A stretch of 10,337 nt of DNA from Candidatus Parvarchaeota archaeon UBA446 (GTDB lineage: Archaea; Nanobdellota; Nanobdellia; Parvarchaeales; Parvarchaeaceae): NCBI GenBank assembly GCA_002503215.1, contig DARG01000021.1, positions 5,835 through 16,171 of the forward strand. The letters are read 5' to 3'. The notes beneath the pieces are model-generated. The model saw nothing but the letters and a program-made list of their open reading frames with translations, was not told the DNA's origin and ran no database searches. Below, piece by piece: positions 6,889-10,337 of the stretch. The position numbers were made by a program, and so were the translations under genes. Each line of letters begins with the position of its first letter. The stretch's first letter is position 1.

Positions 6889-8307
6889 TTAGCTATACAT
6901 ACTACTATTTTTTGTTTTCTGTTCTTCGCTGTGCTGTTTGAATATGGATAATGCAGCCAGATAATCTTCAAGTCGTGGGGTTTTATAATTCTTTCTGTTT
7001 TTTGCTATATCATACGCAAGGTTATCTTCTGCTATGGATGCAATCGATTCTAAATCTCTTCCAGTAAGGTTATCGCTCTTATCAGCCAGCTCTTCCAACT
7101 CATTTTCATCAAGTTTTCTGCAGTAAGTAGACAGTACTTCCTTTCTATCGTCTTTATTAGGCTTTCTGAAATAAATCTTGCTTTTGAATCTTGATAAGAG
7201 CGCAGGATCAAGGTTTTCAATCATGTTAGTGCAGCCTATAAACAGGAGTTCGTCATCGTTATCCGATTTTATACCGCTCAAATAGGTTAGTAGAACGTTA
7301 AGAACCTTGCTGCTTTCAGTGCTTAAATATTTTCTGTCACCCAGCGAGTCTATCTCATCTATAAAAAGTACGGTTTTGCCGTTTTCCTTTGCGTATCTTT
7401 TTACTGTATCCATTGCTGTTTTCATCCTGTTAGCAGATTCACCATACCATTTACTATAAATCTGGGCTATGTTGAGGTAAAGAAAGTTTATTTCGTTTTC
7501 ATATGATATGGCCCTTGCCATAAGCGTTTTTCCGGTTCCTGGTTCCCCATAAAAAAGTGCACCGTTCACTTCGTTTCTTTTTTCTCCCCTGGTAAGCTCT
7601 CTTATCTCAGATAGTAACTTTTTGTTAGTAAACGGTGTAAATATCTCTCTTTCTATTCTATCTTTTATATCACGATAACCACCGACGCTTTTCATCCCAA
7701 TTTCACCTTTATATACTTCAATTCCTAAGCTGTTCATTCTGTCTTCTGGGCCTTCTTGTTCGTTGGCTTCATCGGCTGTTAAAATGTCTCTATATGAATC
7801 ATTTATATCTTTCAGTATCACGTTTTTGTTTATTATAGAAAAGAATTCCTTTGCAAAGTCTGCATTTTCCGCAAATTTCTTGTATATGTTTGTGTAAATA
7901 TAAGTCTTGGTAAGGTCTCCCGTTTCGTATTTGTTTTTAGAAATGTTGAATGAAAACAGCGTTTCTCCTTTATCATTCATACCTTCTATGTAATATTTTT
8001 CATCGTTTCTATCAAAGTCGATTTTAAATTTAATCGAAGGATATGTGCTTTTTGAAAATTCTTTTATATACTCAATGTTCTCTATTAGCTCTATTAAAGT
8101 TCTCTTGTAGTCTCTTGTTCTGTAAGACGTATATGTAGTAAGTGTATCATAGGATATCTTGATTTCGTTTTCCACTATCTCAGAAAGTTTTAGTCCTTTT
8201 TTCTTTACTATCTTGTTTATTCTTTCATCTTTATCATTTTCTGCAATTATATCTTCTATGTCCTTTTTCGCTGTGTATAATGGATCAAACTTATTTCCCA
8301 ATACCAT
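6889..8307 (-). CDS. Single-domain AAA ATPase with unknown N-terminal domain and HbYX-like C-terminus
   Basis: A 472-residue ATPase with one complete AAA module at about 205-455: linker VGGYRDIKDRI (208-218), Walker A GEPGTGKT (254-261), pore loop SKWYGES (285-291), Walker B VLFIDEID (313-320), sensor-1 Asn361 in GCTN, probable arginine finger Arg373 in LLSRF, and sensor-2 TGRD (415-418). The KWxGES pore sequence resembles substrate-threading ATPases of the Vps4/katanin and Cdc48 type. The first 200 or so residues, helical then with a beta-like stretch near 90-125, match no domain I recognise and do not look like the coiled coil plus OB fold of PAN. After a polar tail the protein ends Met-Tyr-Ser, fitting the hydrophobic-Tyr-X motif that docks proteasome activators. 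A role in unfolding proteins is likely; partner and substrate are inferred. Confidence 0.93.
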   Translation of the reverse strand: MVLGNKFDPLYTAKKDIEDIIAENDKDERINKIVKKKGLKLSEIVENEIKISYDTLTTYTSYRTRDYKRTLIELIENIEYIKEFSKSTYPSIKFKIDFDRNDEKYYIEGMNDKGETLFSFNISKNKYETGDLTKTYIYTNIYKKFAENADFAKEFFSIINKNVILKDINDSYRDILTADEANEQEGPEDRMNSLGIEVYKGEIGMKSVGGYRDIKDRIEREIFTPFTNKKLLSEIRELTRGEKRNEVNGALFYGEPGTGKTLMARAISYENEINFLYLNIAQIYSKWYGESANRMKTAMDTVKRYAKENGKTVLFIDEIDSLGDRKYLSTESSKVLNVLLTYLSGIKSDNDDELLFIGCTNMIENLDPALLSRFKSKIYFRKPNKDDRKEVLSTYCRKLDENELEELADKSDNLTGRDLESIASIAEDNLAYDIAKNRKNYKTPRLEDYLAALSIFKQHSEEQKTKNSSMYS

Positions 8308-8311
8308 ATAT

Positions 8312-8326
8312 ATCTTATAATAAGAT
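8312..8326. promoter_or_regulatory. Perfect 7-1-7 inverted repeat before the AAA ATPase gene
   Basis: ATCTTAT (8312-8318) and ATAAGAT (8320-8326) are exact reverse complements around one base. The repeat lies 5-19 nt upstream of the ATPase ATG and 9 nt downstream of its TATA-like box, across the likely transcription start. This is a good position for a repressor site; no regulator is known. Confidence 0.4.
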
Positions 8327-8335
8327 TATGATGTC

Positions 8336-8342
8336 TATTTAA
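8336..8342 (-). promoter_or_regulatory. TATA-like box for the AAA ATPase gene
   Basis: The - strand reads TTAAATA, centred about 32 nt before the ATG. This would give a very short leader of about 5-7 nt. No Shine-Dalgarno precedes the gene. Confidence 0.45.
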
Positions 8343-8435
8343 GCATTTAGATAGAAAGTTGATTTATTTTTATATCAATATATTTAAAATAAAAACAAAT
8401 ATAGATTGTTTTTTGCACAAAAGTCATGTGTATAG

Positions 8436-8450
8436 TTGTAAATATTACAA
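8436..8450. promoter_or_regulatory. 6-3-6 inverted repeat upstream of the 221-residue gene
   Basis: TTGTAA (8436-8441) and TTACAA (8445-8450) form a perfect dyad with a 3-nt spacer. It ends about 10 nt before the TATA box of the + strand gene, where archaeal activators or BRE-proximal regulators bind. The TGTAA half-site recurs in the dyad at 10305-10320. Function is inferred. Confidence 0.4.
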
Positions 8451-8459
8451 ATAATAACA

Positions 8460-8469
8460 TTTATATATT
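8460..8469 (+). promoter_or_regulatory. TATA box for the 221-residue gene
   Basis: TTTATATATT is centred about 25 nt before the ATG at 8490. With no Shine-Dalgarno in between, this is a clear leaderless archaeal promoter. Confidence 0.7.
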
Positions 8470-8489
8470 GGAATATTTCTATAAAATAT

Positions 8490-9155
8490 ATGAAAAAAGA
8501 ACAATTTCTAGAGTCATTACTTAGTAAGGGAGAAAAGTTAGATAATTTTAATGGTTACTTGGATAATATGAACTTTGCATTTTCATATGCATACATTAAA
8601 GTCGATCCAGTAAAGGAAGAAAATACTGGAGAGTACCTGTTCTTCAAGAATTCGGATTTAGTAACATACAAAAGGGTCCACGCTTATGTACTAAACAATG
8701 AAGAAGGCACTTTTTTATATCTTTTTAAGAATAGTGCTCCCGGTCGTATAAAATACGTTTCAAATGGAGATGATACAGATCTATTCAGTCATAGACTCAT
8801 AGAAGACTTGGTGTACTCGATTAATAAATGTGAAAAAAACAATATAGGTTACAAAGGTAAACACTTGAATTTTTTTAAGTTATACCTAAAAGGGAAAGGT
8901 TCTAAATATGATATTTACGATGACAGAGAGTACATCCTTAATAATATAAGAAAGAATCCAGAAGGAGATACGGTTTGCTGGCATATATACCCAAAATCCA
9001 ATGAAGATACAATTACCCTTAATATACTGGAGCACGTATCCCCGGTAAATAAATTTCTGGTAAATTCAGAATTAAGAAATGAGATGGAAGAAAATGTGCA
9101 TTTTGTTCCGATTGAAAAAAACAACAAAGACTGGAAGAAATATATACCAAGTTGA
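8490..9155 (+). CDS. Hypothetical protein, 221 residues, family not recognised
   Basis: I do not recognise this family. The protein is polar and charged, with no signal peptide, membrane segment or nucleotide-binding motif, so it is probably cytoplasmic. It opens with a helical stretch (about 1-26) and then has several short aromatic-rich beta-like stretches, including YLFFKN (49-54), HAYVLN (64-69) and FLYLFK (75-80). Its two cysteines lie at 114 and 163; Trp164-His165 follows the second. ATG 8490 is supported by the TATA box at 8460-8469, and codon use matches the neighbours, so it is likely a real expressed gene. It is transcribed alone, divergently from the AAA ATPase across 182 nt holding both promoters and two dyads, and is followed by a T tract. 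A functional link to the ATPase is possible but unproven. Confidence 0.8.
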   Translation: MKKEQFLESLLSKGEKLDNFNGYLDNMNFAFSYAYIKVDPVKEENTGEYLFFKNSDLVTYKRVHAYVLNNEEGTFLYLFKNSAPGRIKYVSNGDDTDLFSHRLIEDLVYSINKCEKNNIGYKGKHLNFFKLYLKGKGSKYDIYDDREYILNNIRKNPEGDTVCWHIYPKSNEDTITLNILEHVSPVNKFLVNSELRNEMEENVHFVPIEKNNKDWKKYIPS

Positions 9156-9176
9156 TTAAATTCAAGTTTCTTATAG

Positions 9177-9182
9177 TTTTTT
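9177..9182 (+). terminator. T6 tract after the 221-residue gene
   Basis: Six T residues lie 22 nt after the stop codon and just before the promoter of the channel gene. This is consistent with an oligo-U archaeal terminator; no hairpin precedes it. Confidence 0.4.
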
Positions 9183-9215
9183 AGGATTTAACTTAATACC
9201 CATTTTCATAAAATC

Positions 9216-9224
9216 TTTTTATAT
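9216..9224 (+). promoter_or_regulatory. TATA box for the mechanosensitive channel gene
   Basis: TTTTTATAT is centred 25 nt before ATG 9245, with no Shine-Dalgarno between, so the message is probably leaderless and separate from the preceding gene. Confidence 0.6.
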
Positions 9225-9244
9225 CTTTAATTTTTATTTCATTC

Positions 9245-10150
9245 ATGGAGAATATAACTGCTAGAAAGATATACTCTATTATACTAGTTATAATAGCGTT
9301 TTCTGTGCTTGCATTCATAATAAGCATATTTTCTTTCATACCTCCAGAATACAAGGAAATAATATACATGCTTATAATCTTGGTTACAGGTGTAATGATT
9401 GTAAACCTACTAAGCGATATAATTGAGATAAGGGTAAGCGGCAAAAACAAGCAGGTAAGTAATACATTAATTTTTGTGACTAGGCTTGCAGGTTACATAA
9501 TAGTTATTGCAATAGCTCTTTCTTCCTTTAGAATAGGCATTACATCCATACTTTTAGGTGGAGGTTTTGCAGGAGTAGTCATTGGTCTTGCTGCACAGAC
9601 TTCTCTGTCTAATTTTTTCAGCGGCATAGTACTGCTTTTTTCAAGGCCTTTTAATATTGGGGATAACATCACAATAAGCACATGGCAGTATGGCCTTATA
9701 GCGCCGAGTTACCCTCCTAAATTTTTTTCAGATGATTTCTTAGTTCCAGGTTATACCGGCGTAGTTGAGAAGATGAATCTTACCTTTACAACCATAAGGT
9801 TAGAGAATAATATACCGATAAAAATACCGAATAGCATAGTTCTACAGGCCTCTATTTTCATCAATAACGAAAAGAACAGAAATGTAAAGGTAAGGTATGA
9901 GGTCCCTTCCAACGTTGATCCAGATACTTTCATATTAAAAGCAAAAAAAGAAATCAGTAAACTTGAGTTTGTAGCAGATGAGCCTTCAATATTTATATCT
10001 GAAACCAGTTTCGCAAACAAAAGTAATGTATTCTCTGTAAGTGTACTTTGTCAATCGGAATCAGTTGACTTTCCAAGGAGCGAGATAATAAAAAAGCTTA
10101 TAAGCGTAGCAGATTCTTTACAGCATGCCAAATCTACTAAAAAGAAGTAG
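9245..10150 (+). CDS. MscS-family small-conductance mechanosensitive channel
   Basis: Membrane channel expected to open under membrane tension and release solutes during osmotic downshock. The 301-residue protein has three hydrophobic segments (about 9-32, 38-60, 76-97) and then the glycine/alanine-rich pore helix GGGFAGVVIGLAAQTSLSNF (105-124). FSRPFNIGD (132-140) follows, which is the MscS TM3b-to-beta-domain signature. The cytoplasmic beta domain resumes at PGYTGVVEKMNL (168-179) and carries IPNSIV (194-199). Between these lies an insert of about 23 residues (146-168; TWQYG, PSYPPKF) absent from E. coli MscS, though similar TWQYG-type inserts may occur in other archaeal members. The C-terminal alpha/beta part (215-293) is complete and ends in a lysine-rich tail. 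The start is the first ATG after a TATA box 25 nt upstream. Confidence 0.93.
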   Translation: MENITARKIYSIILVIIAFSVLAFIISIFSFIPPEYKEIIYMLIILVTGVMIVNLLSDIIEIRVSGKNKQVSNTLIFVTRLAGYIIVIAIALSSFRIGITSILLGGGFAGVVIGLAAQTSLSNFFSGIVLLFSRPFNIGDNITISTWQYGLIAPSYPPKFFSDDFLVPGYTGVVEKMNLTFTTIRLENNIPIKIPNSIVLQASIFINNEKNRNVKVRYEVPSNVDPDTFILKAKKEISKLEFVADEPSIFISETSFANKSNVFSVSVLCQSESVDFPRSEIIKKLISVADSLQHAKSTKKK

Positions 10151-10337
10151 AATACCTATATTAAGTGTCACAATCGTAAAAATCTTTATAAAACCGGTTT
10201 AGTCGAATTTCCTTATATATCTTTACAAATAATTTTTAGAAATATTAAAAGAATCTATAAAAAAAATTTTAAAAATAAAAAAATTTTCAATCAGCTAGAT
10301 TCACTCTGTAAAATTACAGATTTATTGCTGCTCATTC
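10151..10337. other. Non-coding right end with promoter-like elements and dyads
   Basis: No convincing gene is seen in these 187 nt, and the + strand has no ATG. Two TATA-like boxes occur on the + strand (10185-10193 and 10212-10221). A perfect 10-bp palindrome AAACCGGTTT (10191-10200) overlaps the first. Alternating A and T tracts fill 10259-10287; read on the - strand they give T7, T5 and T8 runs suitable as an oligo-U terminator for a gene entering from the right. A 7-2-7 dyad lies at 10305-10320. A - strand frame from the right edge (stop at 10291-10293) could be the last codons of such a gene, but too little is visible to call it. Confidence 0.45.
10305..10320. repeat. Perfect 7-2-7 inverted repeat near the right edge
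   Basis: TCTGTAA (10305-10311) and TTACAGA (10314-10320) are exact reverse complements with a 2-nt spacer. That gap is too short for a stable RNA hairpin loop, so a protein-binding dyad is the better reading. It shares the TGTAA half-site with the dyad at 8436-8450. Confidence 0.4.

Noticed and set aside
9193..9450. 85-residue - strand frame over the channel gene start
   Set aside because: It is antisense to the MscS membrane region and its promoter, and hydrophobicity is expected from that strand.
10291..10335. Last 14 codons of a - strand gene entering from the right
   Set aside because: A stop followed by strong T tracts on the - strand fits, but 45 nt without recognisable protein sequence is too little to call.
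1..10337. CRISPR array, insertion sequence, tRNA or rRNA
   Set aside because: No regularly spaced repeats, transposase, long terminal inverted repeats, or cloverleaf or rRNA-like G+C-rich stretches were found.

Overview
The window looks like part of a chromosome from an A+T-rich archaeon. Three things point that way. Several genes have a TATA-like box about 25-26 nt before the ATG and no Shine-Dalgarno, which is the pattern of leaderless archaeal transcripts. Ile and Arg codons are dominated by ATA and AGA/AGG. The protein types (N-terminally anchored, sequon-rich sugar-binding protein, MalK/GlcV-type ATPase, GH31 alpha-glucosidase, AAA ATPase with an HbYX-like tail, short MscS channel) are common in acidophilic or thermophilic archaea. 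An organism in or near Thermoplasmata is a reasonable guess, but no rRNA or other strong taxonomic marker is present.

Left part, + strand, 1-4156: a carbohydrate (CUT1-type) ABC importer operon. The order is substrate-binding protein (5' end cut by the window edge), permease 1, permease 2 and ATPase. Spacing is tight (4 nt between the permeases, 4-nt overlap between permease 2 and ATPase), with Shine-Dalgarno motifs before the last two genes. A perfect 9-bp stem-loop sits between the binding protein and the first permease. The binding protein appears rearranged: a segment that normally lies in the C-terminal half of this family is found just after the N-terminal anchor.

Middle, - strand, 6767-4160: a GH31 alpha-glucosidase followed, with a 17-nt overlap, by an alpha/beta hydrolase. 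The operon converges on the ABC operon with only 3 nt between the stop codons. Together the two operons read as a locus for taking up an alpha-glucoside-like oligosaccharide and hydrolysing it in the cytoplasm. The sugar itself cannot be told from the sequence.

Right part, 6889-10150: a single-domain AAA ATPase (- strand) with an unrecognised ~200-residue N-terminal region and a C-terminal Met-Tyr-Ser, which fits the proteasome-docking HbYX pattern. It is divergent from an unrecognised 221-residue protein, which is followed by an MscS-family mechanosensitive channel. The intergenic regions carry TATA boxes and several perfect dyads placed where regulators would bind.

Last 187 nt: no convincing gene. 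It holds two TATA-like boxes, a 10-bp palindrome, A/T tracts and a 7-2-7 dyad. No rRNA, tRNA, CRISPR array, insertion sequence or phage gene was seen.
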